The notes under the pieces are model-generated. The model worked only from the letters and a program-made list of their open reading frames with translations. It was not told the origin of the DNA and made no database searches. Made by a program: the position numbers and the translations under genes. A stretch of 17,618 bases of DNA from an uncultured Pseudomonadota bacterium (GTDB lineage: Bacteria; Pseudomonadota; Alphaproteobacteria; Rs-D84): the NCBI GenBank assembly GCA_945483255.1, contig CALYRP010000003.1, forward strand, positions 1 through 17,618, written 5' to 3'. This document shows positions 1 through 6,262 of this stretch, piece after piece. Positions within the stretch are counted from its first letter, which is position 1. Every line of letters begins with the position of its first letter.

Positions 1-353
1 GGTTGTTTGATACGGTTGGTGTGTGGTTAATTGAACATTTTGCGTCCATTGAAAAGTTTGAATCAACAAAGGCGTTATTTACCAAATATGGTGTATTAAT
101 CATAATTGCAACTGCGATAACACCTATACCTTATAAATTATTGGCATTGTGTGCTGGATTTTTGCAATATCCTGTTATTTTATTCATTGGGGTTTCCGCG
201 ATATTCAGAACTGGACGTTTTGCTATTATTGGTTATCTGCTTTGGCGTTTTCAAGAAAAAGCCAACAACGTATTCAAAAAATATTCATGGCAAATAACTG
301 TTGGCGCGATTATATTCGCCCTGCTTGGCTTGTTGATAATAACTTTGATTTAA
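1..353 (+). CDS. YqaA/DedA-like membrane protein, C-terminal part (truncated by left edge)
   Basis: The open frame enters from the left edge (codons in phase with position 3) and ends at TAA 351-353, so only the last ~117 residues are seen. The TTG at position 3 is a leucine codon in a continuing gene rather than a convincing start. Three hydrophobic stretches are visible (about residues 28-54, 57-80 and 96-116), separated by a TPIPYK motif and a GRFAIIGYL segment. The pattern TPIPYK, short hydrophobic segment, then an R-x-x-RF-like motif is what I know from alphaproteobacterial YqaA proteins of the DedA/SNARE-associated superfamily, inner-membrane proteins thought to act in lipid flipping or envelope homeostasis. 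The substrate cannot be told from sequence. It ends at a bidirectional terminator shared with the convergent outer-membrane protein gene. Confidence 0.7.
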   Translation, partial: LFDTVGVWLIEHFASIEKFESTKALFTKYGVLIIIATAITPIPYKLLALCAGFLQYPVILFIGVSAIFRTGRFAIIGYLLWRFQEKANNVFKKYSWQITVGAIIFALLGLLIITLI

Positions 354-382
354 AAAAACGGATTTTAAATCCGTTTTTTTTT
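352..382. terminator. Bidirectional Rho-independent terminator
   Basis: The stem ACGGATT / AATCCGT (about 358-374) is flanked by seven A on the left and nine T on the right, so it reads as hairpin plus U-tract on both strands. It lies between the convergent YqaA-like gene and the outer-membrane protein gene, whose TAA (381-383) overlaps the T-run. Confidence 0.85.
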
Positions 383-1112
383 AGAAATGATATCTGATAC
401 CGGCAGATATTGTATTATTTATAATCCATCCAGTATCTAATTTTGCGCCACCTATTGAAATATCGCCACCGTCATATAAAGACAAACGATAATGAATATC
501 AAATTCCACCTTGTCATCCAACATGTGTGCCCAACCCAACATACCGGAAACGATTGGCGATACATTTGTCACAGATTTTTTGCTTACAGTTGTATCATCA
601 ACAGAAATATTAACAAACGAAACCCCAAGACCACCACCAACATAAAAACCATTTACGATATCATAATACGCATTACCTGTTACATAGTATGTTTCTAAAT
701 CTAATTCGGTCTTATATCCTTGATCAAATTCTGTTTCGGAATATTTACCGATATAACCCAATGTTCCATCAAAACGCCATTTTGGGCTGGATCTGTAGCC
801 GACAGACAAATCAAGTCCTAATACTGGTTTAAATTTAAAGTTTTCCGAAGAATCTGGAATCAACCCACCATTAGATTGTTCGTATTTTCCAGAATAAAAA
901 GCCAAATCGCCATTTAACCCCATATACCATTTGCCGACGCGTTTATCTTTGCATTTATTACAACATTTTTTCTTGCTTTTCTTTTCTTTCACTTGAATGA
1001 CAGGTTGCTTTGCCACTGGTTCGCGCGTGATATACAACACATATTCATTATCAGCCATCGCCGCCATCGGTAATAAAATCATCGCTAATACAGATAATTT
1101 TTTCTTCATCAT
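381..1112 (-). CDS. Outer-membrane beta-barrel protein (OmpA/opacity-like fold)
   Basis: The 243-residue protein has a signal peptide (charged MMKKK start, hydrophobic core, AMA at 18-20, probable cleavage before D21). A basic, cysteine-bearing linker follows (about 41-61, with C50, C51 and C54). The rest alternates polar and hydrophobic residues as in an 8-stranded porin-like barrel (about 62-243) and closes with an aromatic C-terminus (RYHF), the usual BAM recognition signal. Family knowledge suggests a small outer-membrane barrel; no ligand can be named. The start at 1112 has AAGGAA about 7 nt upstream; the second Met at 1109 is an alternative. The CCNKC-K cluster resembles CGCNKC-K in the lipoprotein at 7680-8054. 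It is transcribed alone, divergently from ftsE, from an extended -10 promoter. Confidence 0.8.
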   Translation of the reverse strand: MMKKKLSVLAMILLPMAAMADNEYVLYITREPVAKQPVIQVKEKKSKKKCCNKCKDKRVGKWYMGLNGDLAFYSGKYEQSNGGLIPDSSENFKFKPVLGLDLSVGYRSSPKWRFDGTLGYIGKYSETEFDQGYKTELDLETYYVTGNAYYDIVNGFYVGGGLGVSFVNISVDDTTVSKKSVTNVSPIVSGMLGWAHMLDDKVEFDIHYRLSLYDGGDISIGGAKLDTGWIINNTISAGIRYHF

Positions 1113-1136
1113 AAATTCCTTTCCCTACAAACCCTT

Positions 1137-1164
1137 ATTTTACCACAAAAAAGCCGTTTCCCAA
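1137..1164 (-). promoter_or_regulatory. Promoter of the outer-membrane protein gene (extended -10)
   Basis: On the minus strand there is TTGGGA (1159-1164), a 16-bp spacer, and TAAAAT (1137-1142) preceded by TG one base upstream (TGG-TAAAAT). The transcript would start near 1130, leaving a leader of roughly 18 nt that carries the AAGGAA ribosome site. The same TTTTGTGGTA-AAT-type extended -10 occurs before the aldolase gene. Confidence 0.55.
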
Positions 1165-1209
1165 AGGCAAAAATTCGAATAAATATTTTTAAAAACTTGT
1201 AATAAGCCC

Positions 1210-1238
1210 TTGCCCGAAATATTTTTTTTTACTATGAT
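1210..1238 (+). promoter_or_regulatory. Promoter of the ftsE operon, implying a near-leaderless mRNA
   Basis: TTGCCC (1210-1215), a 17-bp spacer, and TATGAT (1233-1238). Transcription would start near 1245, only about 4 nt before the preferred ftsE ATG at 1249. An in-frame ATG at 1234 lies inside the -10 box and so would not be on this transcript. Confidence 0.5.
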
Positions 1239-1248
1239 TAACACAATC

Positions 1249-2031
1249 ATGGAAGGTAAAACGACTATATCTTTTGCAAATGTATCGGCGAATTACGATA
1301 ATTCGCACGATGTGTTATCTGATGTATCTTTTAATATCAGCGGTGGCGCATTTTATTTTTTAACAGGTGCCAGCGGTGCTGGTAAAACAACATTATTACG
1401 ATTGATATATCAATTACACAAACCATCCAGTGGTACAATCAAACTTTTCGGTCAAGATTGCAGCGAATTATCACGCGACGAAATTTCAAAACTTCGTCAA
1501 AAAATGGCGATAGTATTCCAAGAATATTCGCTGATTTCGCACATGACTGTATTCGATAATGTTGCACTGCCTTTGCGTGTTCGTGGGGTCAGCGGCGACA
1601 AAATAAAAAAATTGGTTACAAAAACACTTGAATGGGTTGGTCTTGGTAAATACGCAAATGTATATCCTTTGGAATTAAGTGGTGGTCAACAACAACGCGT
1701 ATCTGTTGCACGCGCAATTATTATTCAACCATCTATATTATTGGCGGACGAACCGACTGGAAACCTTGATGATGAAAACGCATCGCGTTTAATGGAATTA
1801 TTCATTCAAATGAACAAGATGTTCGGAACAACCGTGATATTGGCAACGCATAATAAAAAATTATTAGAAACTTACAAATTTCCGATAATAACCGTAGATA
1901 ATCACCATGTTGCATTTTCTGGAACCCACGAAGAAAAAGATAACACATCAAACAGAAAATGGAAAGGTCCGCAACCACAAACAGTTTTTTCGGAAATTTC
2001 CAAACAATTTGAAGACATTGGGAAAGCATAA
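1249..2031 (+). CDS. ftsE: Cell division ATP-binding protein FtsE
   Basis: This is the ATPase of the FtsEX ABC complex, which sits at the division septum and regulates peptidoglycan hydrolysis. From the ATG at 1249 the protein has 260 residues with a complete ABC domain: Walker A GASGAGKT (40-47), Q-loop FQEYSLI (90-96), signature LSGGQQQR (143-150), Walker B ILLADEP (163-169) followed by TGNLD, and H-loop ATHN (199-202). The MacB/LolD/FtsE-type signature, the context with ftsX and the order of neighbours fix the call. About 35 C-terminal residues beyond the usual FtsE length are polar and lack a domain I know. The frame is open back to a TTG at 1210, but the ATGs at 1234 and 1249 are better. 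None has a Shine-Dalgarno sequence, and the promoter position favours 1249. Its TAA overlaps the ftsX ATG by one base. Confidence 0.9.
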   Translation: MEGKTTISFANVSANYDNSHDVLSDVSFNISGGAFYFLTGASGAGKTTLLRLIYQLHKPSSGTIKLFGQDCSELSRDEISKLRQKMAIVFQEYSLISHMTVFDNVALPLRVRGVSGDKIKKLVTKTLEWVGLGKYANVYPLELSGGQQQRVSVARAIIIQPSILLADEPTGNLDDENASRLMELFIQMNKMFGTTVILATHNKKLLETYKFPIITVDNHHVAFSGTHEEKDNTSNRKWKGPQPQTVFSEISKQFEDIGKA

Positions 2032-2870
2032 TGAAAAAAACATCACTTGTATTTTCATTGGTTCGCGAACAATCTGTTTTTATGACAGTGGTTATATCGG
2101 TGCTGACTTTTTTGGCAGTATTGGCATTTGGAATTGCTCTGGCGGTTGGCGGCAGTGTTATTCGCTGGAACACACAATGGGACAAATATGCAACGGTTCA
2201 AATCACAAATCCAGATAACACAAATTACATCAAAAAAGTTTTCGAAGAAAATTCAGACAGATTAGATAACATTCAAGAAATATCAAAATCTGAAATGGAA
2301 CGCATGATGCAACCATGGATTTCAAGTGGTGCAAAAATAAATAACTATTTACCTGTTATGTATGAAATAAAATTAAAAAAATCATCAGATATGGCATTTA
2401 TGCGTGGAAAAATTTCCCCGCGTGCAAAGTTTTTAACCCATACATCTGCACTAAAAACATCTATATATGCCGGATGGAAACTGGTATCTATAACAATGCT
2501 AGTGTTGGTTTTAATGTTATTGTCAATTGGCGTATGTATATCATACATATCACGTAATATTGCAATGTTACACAAACACGAATTAGAAATATTAAACCAA
2601 ATTGGCGCAACTGATAAATTTATCGCGACACAAATGCAAATCATTGTTGCAAAAATCGCAATAATTGCATGTACAATTGGTTTCGTTTCTGCGATTCCTA
2701 TTCTTTTAATGATATTATCAACGGCACATTCTGCACGCGTTGGATTAATGGCAACATTGTCGTTATCTGCGGCAAATTGGTTTATGTTGATATTATTGCC
2801 AATCATGATTGTTATATTTTCGGTTTATATAACAAAGAAAACAACATTTAAAATATTATCAGAAAACTAA
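2031..2870 (+). CDS. ftsX: Cell division protein FtsX
   Basis: This is the membrane subunit of the FtsEX complex: it anchors FtsE and passes the ATPase cycle to periplasmic amidase activators. Its 279 residues show the FtsX plan: a cytoplasmic N-terminus, TM1 (about 17-40), a periplasmic loop (about 41-149), then three TM segments (about 150-174, 203-230, 249-268). The conserved region before TM3 (ELEILNQIGATDKFI, 184-198) is the usual FtsX/MacB coupling motif. The protein is short against about 300-350 residues in well-known proteobacteria, mostly because the N-terminal cytoplasmic part is only about 16 residues and the loop about 109. The start overlaps the ftsE stop (TAATG), with a GGGAAAG site inside ftsE. 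The stop overlaps the next start in the same way. Confidence 0.88.
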   Translation: MKKTSLVFSLVREQSVFMTVVISVLTFLAVLAFGIALAVGGSVIRWNTQWDKYATVQITNPDNTNYIKKVFEENSDRLDNIQEISKSEMERMMQPWISSGAKINNYLPVMYEIKLKKSSDMAFMRGKISPRAKFLTHTSALKTSIYAGWKLVSITMLVLVLMLLSIGVCISYISRNIAMLHKHELEILNQIGATDKFIATQMQIIVAKIAIIACTIGFVSAIPILLMILSTAHSARVGLMATLSLSAANWFMLILLPIMIVIFSVYITKKTTFKILSEN

Positions 2871-3376
2871 TGAAATATATTCCTTTATCTTTGTTATTGA
2901 TTATTTTATTTGTGTTTGGTGGAATAATGTTTAAATCAATGACCCCACTAAGATGCGAAACATTAAATCAAAATGATAATATATTTGTATTAACAGGTGA
3001 TGCACGCCGTATCCCATATGCGATAAAAAAACTTGATTCGTTGCGTTATGGGAATCTTTACATAATTGGTGCCGGGGCAACGGTTGTTCCAAATCATGTC
3101 CATGTAAATATTGAATCAGCATCTAAATCAACATACCAAAACGCATTGGCAATAAGAAAAATTGTTAACGAGAAAAATTTAAACCGTATTGTTATTGTCA
3201 CAACCGAAGACCATATGAATCGTGCCATGTATTTATTACGAACAACATTACCAGAAACAGACATTATCGCGTGTCCTGCATCTTTGAATGGTATGTCGGC
3301 ACCACAACGTTTAAAACGTTGGGCAATTGAATACATAAAATACATCGCAACATTATTTGGTATAAAGGAAAGTTAA
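2870..3376 (+). CDS. YdcF/SanA-like DUF218 membrane-anchored protein
   Basis: The 168-residue protein has one N-terminal TM/signal anchor (about 5-23) and a soluble periplasmic DUF218 domain. Visible family motifs are the strand-turn VLTGDARR (40-47), IIGAGA (65-70), STYQNA (87-92, the usual S/T-x-E-N-A helix with Gln for Glu), and IVTTEDHMNRAMYLL (109-123, the usual T-S-x-x-H-x-x-R-A motif). The family (YdcF, SanA, ElyC) is linked to envelope and lipid-carrier homeostasis, but its chemistry is unsettled. The ATG overlaps the ftsX TAA (TAATG), and plsC follows after two bases, so it is part of one ftsE-ftsX-DUF218-plsC operon. I recall that order from other alphaproteobacteria. Confidence 0.78.
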   Translation: MKYIPLSLLLIILFVFGGIMFKSMTPLRCETLNQNDNIFVLTGDARRIPYAIKKLDSLRYGNLYIIGAGATVVPNHVHVNIESASKSTYQNALAIRKIVNEKNLNRIVIVTTEDHMNRAMYLLRTTLPETDIIACPASLNGMSAPQRLKRWAIEYIKYIATLFGIKES

Positions 3377-3378
3377 AA

Positions 3379-4086
3379 ATGTTACGCACACTCATTTTTG
3401 AATTTGTTGTTTTTGTATGGTTCTTGGCATGGATGCCATTATTACTTGTCGGTTTAATATCTTCAAAATTAGAACGAAAATTTATTCTGGCAGATGCATG
3501 GGGGGCATTGTTTTTTACCAAAACTGTCGCTGGTATAAAATATCAAATACACTATCCGTCTAATAACGAAGATGGCATACCGTTCAAACACAACATAAAT
3601 CAACGATTGGATGGTCGTGCAATTATCGCATCAAAACATATGTCCATGTTGGAAATATTGATTCTAGTTACACATATTCCAAATGCATTTTTTATAATGA
3701 AACGTGAATTATTATGGATTCCAATTTATGGTTGGGCGTTTTGGCGTATTGGATTAATAGGTGTGAATCGTGCGCGTGGTGCAACAAATATGAATGTACT
3801 GGCAAACAGGGTAACAAAAAATATTATGAAAGGAATGACATTAATTATCTTTCCCGAAGGAACACGTGTTGCCCCTGGCGAACGTCCGCAATTGAAACGC
3901 GGTTTACTGTTTTTGGCCGCGCATTTAAAATTGCCGATTATGCCGGTTGGAACAGATACTGGATTATATTGGCCAAAGTACGGAAAAATCAAACCAGGAA
4001 CAACACATCTTTATTTTGAACAAGAATTACCATCATCCGCAACATTGGATGAAATAAGCGCTGCAATAAACAAACACAGTGCATAA
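3379..4086 (+). CDS. plsC: 1-acyl-sn-glycerol-3-phosphate acyltransferase
   Basis: The enzyme adds the second acyl chain to lysophosphatidic acid to give phosphatidic acid, at the cytoplasmic face of the inner membrane. Its 235 residues start with a hydrophobic segment (about 8-27). The catalytic motif I is KHMSMLE (86-92), that is H87-X4-E92, with Glu where gammaproteobacterial enzymes have Asp. Motif II is KREL (108-111), motif III FPEGTR (158-163) and motif IV LPIMPVG (185-191). An HX4E motif is what I expect from alphaproteobacterial PlsC, so it is not evidence of inactivity. An AAGGAAAG ribosome site lies about 8 nt before the ATG. It is the last gene of the ftsE operon; only three bases separate it from the convergent nuclease gene, with no room for a hairpin terminator. 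Confidence 0.9.
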   Translation: MLRTLIFEFVVFVWFLAWMPLLLVGLISSKLERKFILADAWGALFFTKTVAGIKYQIHYPSNNEDGIPFKHNINQRLDGRAIIASKHMSMLEILILVTHIPNAFFIMKRELLWIPIYGWAFWRIGLIGVNRARGATNMNVLANRVTKNIMKGMTLIIFPEGTRVAPGERPQLKRGLLFLAAHLKLPIMPVGTDTGLYWPKYGKIKPGTTHLYFEQELPSSATLDEISAAINKHSA

Positions 4087-4089
4087 ATA

Positions 4090-4503
4090 TTAATCGCACC
4101 AAGATTTTCGTTTTTCACCGTTATACGCACGGCCTACTTTTTCTTTTACCAAAACCAATCCGACATCACGTTCCGCAGAATCATAAACATTAGCATCTAT
4201 ACGACCTGCATATTTATCGTTTTTAATATTCTTGATTTCAACAATCGAATTTATTGGAATCAATTCTTCAAGACGCTGTTTTGCATATTCTGCGCGTCTT
4301 ATTTCAGATTCACAATTACCGTGTAATTCTGGGGTATCAACATTGCGGATACGAACTTTGACCGACAAAACTTCTGTTTCATCTTTCAAAAGCACATCAC
4401 CAACAAATGTATCACCATCAACAATATATGTAACACGAACAGGTGTTGCCAAACAATTTTGACAAATCGATGCCAGACAAAACAAACACAATATTTTTTT
4501 CAT
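4090..4503 (-). CDS. Secreted staphylococcal-nuclease-like (thermonuclease/SNase) protein
   Basis: The 137-residue protein has a signal peptide (MKKI start, cleavage probably near ALAT at 18-20, with several cysteines) and one SNase domain. The catalytic elements can be aligned with staphylococcal nuclease: VDGDT (28-32; D29 and D31 as D19/D21), VRIRNVDTPE (50-59; R51 as R35, D56 as D40, E59 as E43), and DKYAGR (96-101; R101 as R87). The active site is therefore complete. Family members cut DNA and RNA with Ca2+; here the likely site is the periplasm or outside the cell. Its ATG overlaps the tolB TAA by one base, so it is probably co-translated with TolB. C64 and C136 might form a disulfide. 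The physiological substrate is unknown. Confidence 0.85.
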   Translation of the reverse strand: MKKILCLFCLASICQNCLATPVRVTYIVDGDTFVGDVLLKDETEVLSVKVRIRNVDTPELHGNCESEIRRAEYAKQRLEELIPINSIVEIKNIKNDKYAGRIDANVYDSAERDVGLVLVKEKVGRAYNGEKRKSWCD

Positions 4504-5825
4504 TATGGCAATTTAGGCGACCATGTCGGTTCAACCCCATTTATTTTATCATCTAATTCAATATCATAGATATTCTGACCGGTTATATCAACACTGCGAA
4601 TATGACTGATACGTTCTTCACCGTCCGCAGCCTGTTCTGTTTCATAATAAACAACGCGACGTGAACCCGGGGCCCAAGATGGTGCTTCCATGTACCAACC
4701 GCCAGCCAATATTTTTTCGTGTCTGCCTTCTGAATTCATAATACCAATATAAAATGTATTATCTGCCATTTTTGTAAATGCAATATAATTTCCATCAGGC
4801 GACCATGCAGGTGTAGCATAACGCCCCGCCCCAAAAGTAATACGTTTTTGTTTTCCCGTATTCAAATCAAGTACGTGAATTTGTTGTGAACCAGAAGAAT
4901 CTGAATTAAATGCCATATAACGCCCATCTGGCGAATAAGATGGACTGGTATCAATATGTTTCCCAAATGTCAATTGTTTAAGTGATTGGTTGGCTATATC
5001 ATATTCATATATATTTGTTATACCATTTTTAACCAAAGATAAAGCAACACGATTTCCATCAGGTGAAAAACGCGGTGCGAAACTCATCCCACCAAAATTA
5101 CCCAATTTTGTCTGATCGCCAGTTTCTAAATCTAATACCCAAACCATTGGGTCATCATTACGGTATGACAGAAATACAACACTGGACATGTTTGGTGAAA
5201 AATGTGGTGACATAACAAAAGTTTTTTTATCAGACAAATAACGCATACCATATCCGTCTTGGTCCATAATCGCCATACGTTTTACACGTTTATCAACCGG
5301 ACCGGTTTCTGCAATAAATACGATTTGTGTATCAAAATATCCGATTTCACCAGTCAGTCTTTCATATATTGCATCCGCCATAATATGAGCCAAACGGCGC
5401 ACCGATTTTTTGGATGCAATTAAACTTTGTGCTTCTATCTGTTCTTCACCATTAACATCCCAAAGATAAAATTCCAATTTATAATTATCTTTGCCATCTG
5501 GTTGTAAACTTGCCTGGACCAAAGCCTGTGTTTTTATCGCTTTCCAACTTTTAAAATTAGGCATGTCATTCATTTTTACAAATTCAGGCAAAGCGTTATG
5601 ATTCACGATTCTAAAAAGTCCTGTTCTTTTTAAATCGTTTTCAACAACTTCGCGTAACATTTTTGCATCACTTGAAGACACCTTGCCGATTGTTTCAAAT
5701 TTTTGAACTGCGATTGATGTCGGATCAACACCGCCAGCAACGATATCTACATGCAATTCCCCGCGTGCATTTGATATGAACGCACACGAAAAAACAACCA
5801 TCATAAACGATAATAATCTGCGCAT
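4503..5825 (-). CDS. tolB: Tol-Pal system periplasmic protein TolB
   Basis: TolB is the periplasmic beta-propeller of the Tol-Pal system, which binds Pal and helps outer-membrane invagination at division. The protein has 440 residues, close to the usual ~430. A signal peptide occupies about 1-22, an N-terminal alpha/beta TolB_N domain about 23-150, and a C-terminal propeller the rest. The propeller shows at least five PD40 repeats of the type x-SPDG-x-x-hhF: FSPNMSSVVF, FSPDGNRVAL, YSPDGRYMAF, WSPDGNYIAF and WAPGSRRVVY. AAAGGA lies 7-9 nt before the ATG. pal does not follow; a small secreted nuclease is coupled to its stop codon instead. tolQRA and pal are not in the window. Confidence 0.93.
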   Translation of the reverse strand: MRRLLSFMMVVFSCAFISNARGELHVDIVAGGVDPTSIAVQKFETIGKVSSSDAKMLREVVENDLKRTGLFRIVNHNALPEFVKMNDMPNFKSWKAIKTQALVQASLQPDGKDNYKLEFYLWDVNGEEQIEAQSLIASKKSVRRLAHIMADAIYERLTGEIGYFDTQIVFIAETGPVDKRVKRMAIMDQDGYGMRYLSDKKTFVMSPHFSPNMSSVVFLSYRNDDPMVWVLDLETGDQTKLGNFGGMSFAPRFSPDGNRVALSLVKNGITNIYEYDIANQSLKQLTFGKHIDTSPSYSPDGRYMAFNSDSSGSQQIHVLDLNTGKQKRITFGAGRYATPAWSPDGNYIAFTKMADNTFYIGIMNSEGRHEKILAGGWYMEAPSWAPGSRRVVYYETEQAADGEERISHIRSVDITGQNIYDIELDDKINGVEPTWSPKLP

Positions 5826-5854
5826 AAATATGTCCTTTCCTTTTTATTTATAGA

Positions 5855-5895
5855 ATCATAGCAAAAGGATTTTAGCACACAAATATAAAAAATCA
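5855..5895 (-). promoter_or_regulatory. Probable tandem promoters of tolB
   Basis: Two overlapping minus-strand candidates are seen. The distal one has TTGATT, a 16-bp spacer and TAAAAT (5869-5874) with TG one base upstream. The proximal one has TTGTGT, 16 bp and TATGAT (5855-5860), also with an extended TGC. Both lie within 50 bp of the tolB start. They are called by eye from alignment to the sigma-70 consensus. Confidence 0.45.
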
Positions 5896-5964
5896 AAAAA
5901 ATCGCAACAATACAAAAATCAACACAAACGCCTATATTTCTGCCATTACGGCCGTATATATAAA

Positions 5965-5986
5965 TGTATTGACATTTGTAAATACA
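5965..5986. promoter_or_regulatory. 22-bp imperfect palindrome over the -35 box, candidate RHH operator
   Basis: The arms TGTATT (5965-5970) and AATACA (5981-5986) are perfect inverted repeats. Inside them ACA (5972-5974) pairs with TGT (5977-5979), leaving only the g/a pair at 5971/5980 and the central TT unmatched. The -35 TTGACA lies inside. A repressor bound here would block RNA polymerase; the first gene of the operon encodes a ribbon-helix-helix protein, so autoregulation is the natural inference. Confidence 0.5.
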
Positions 5987-5996
5987 GTAGTATAGT
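5969..5996 (+). promoter_or_regulatory. Promoter of the RHH / DinD-like operon
   Basis: Perfect TTGACA (5969-5974), a 16-bp spacer, TATAGT (5991-5996). Transcription would start near 6003, about 27 nt before the RHH gene start at 6030. This is one of the best consensus matches in the window, and it is overlapped by the palindrome listed separately. Confidence 0.65.
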
Positions 5997-6029
5997 TGCT
6001 TGTAATCACTGATGTATAGGAGTTGGTCT

Positions 6030-6260
6030 ATGCCAAATGTAATGCAACAATTATTCGTAATGAATATTGAATCTTTGTTAAGGGAATACGCGGCTTATCG
6101 TGCCTTTAACAAATCTGATTGCGTGATAAACATGCGAATTCCACATCAAATATTGGAAAAAATCAAAGAACTGGCAGATGCACAACATGTGCCCTATCAA
6201 TCATTAATATCATCTGTACTGTTTTCTTTGGCTAATATTGATGAATCAAAAAAGGATTAA
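6030..6260 (+). CDS. Ribbon-helix-helix (CopG/Arc-type) DNA-binding protein
   Basis: The protein has 76 residues. The frame is open from an ATG at 6012, but AGGAG at 6018-6022 sits 7 nt before the ATG at 6030, so 6030 is the start; the earlier ATG is too near the predicted transcript start. The C-terminal half has the RHH layout: a beta strand VINMRIP (about 32-38), helix A HQILEKIKELADAQ (39-52), a turn HVPYQ, and helix B SLISSVLFSLAN (58-69). The VPYQ-x-LI pattern is typical of CopG-type antitoxins and repressors. About 30 extra N-terminal residues (MPNVMQQLFV onward) are not part of the fold. It probably binds DNA as a dimer and represses its own promoter through the palindrome at 5965-5986. 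It is two bases ahead of the next gene, with which it surely forms one operon. An antitoxin role is possible but not shown. Confidence 0.75.
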   Translation: MPNVMQQLFVMNIESLLREYAAYRAFNKSDCVINMRIPHQILEKIKELADAQHVPYQSLISSVLFSLANIDESKKD

Positions 6261-6262
6261 AA

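Noticed and set aside
3379..4086. PlsC inactive because Asp of the HX4D motif is replaced by Glu
   Set aside because: HX4E is a known natural variant of this family, and the other motifs are intact.
6012..6029. Earlier ATG for the RHH gene at 6012
   Set aside because: The AGGAG at 6018-6022 serves the ATG at 6030, and 6012 lies only about 9 nt after the predicted transcript start with no SD.
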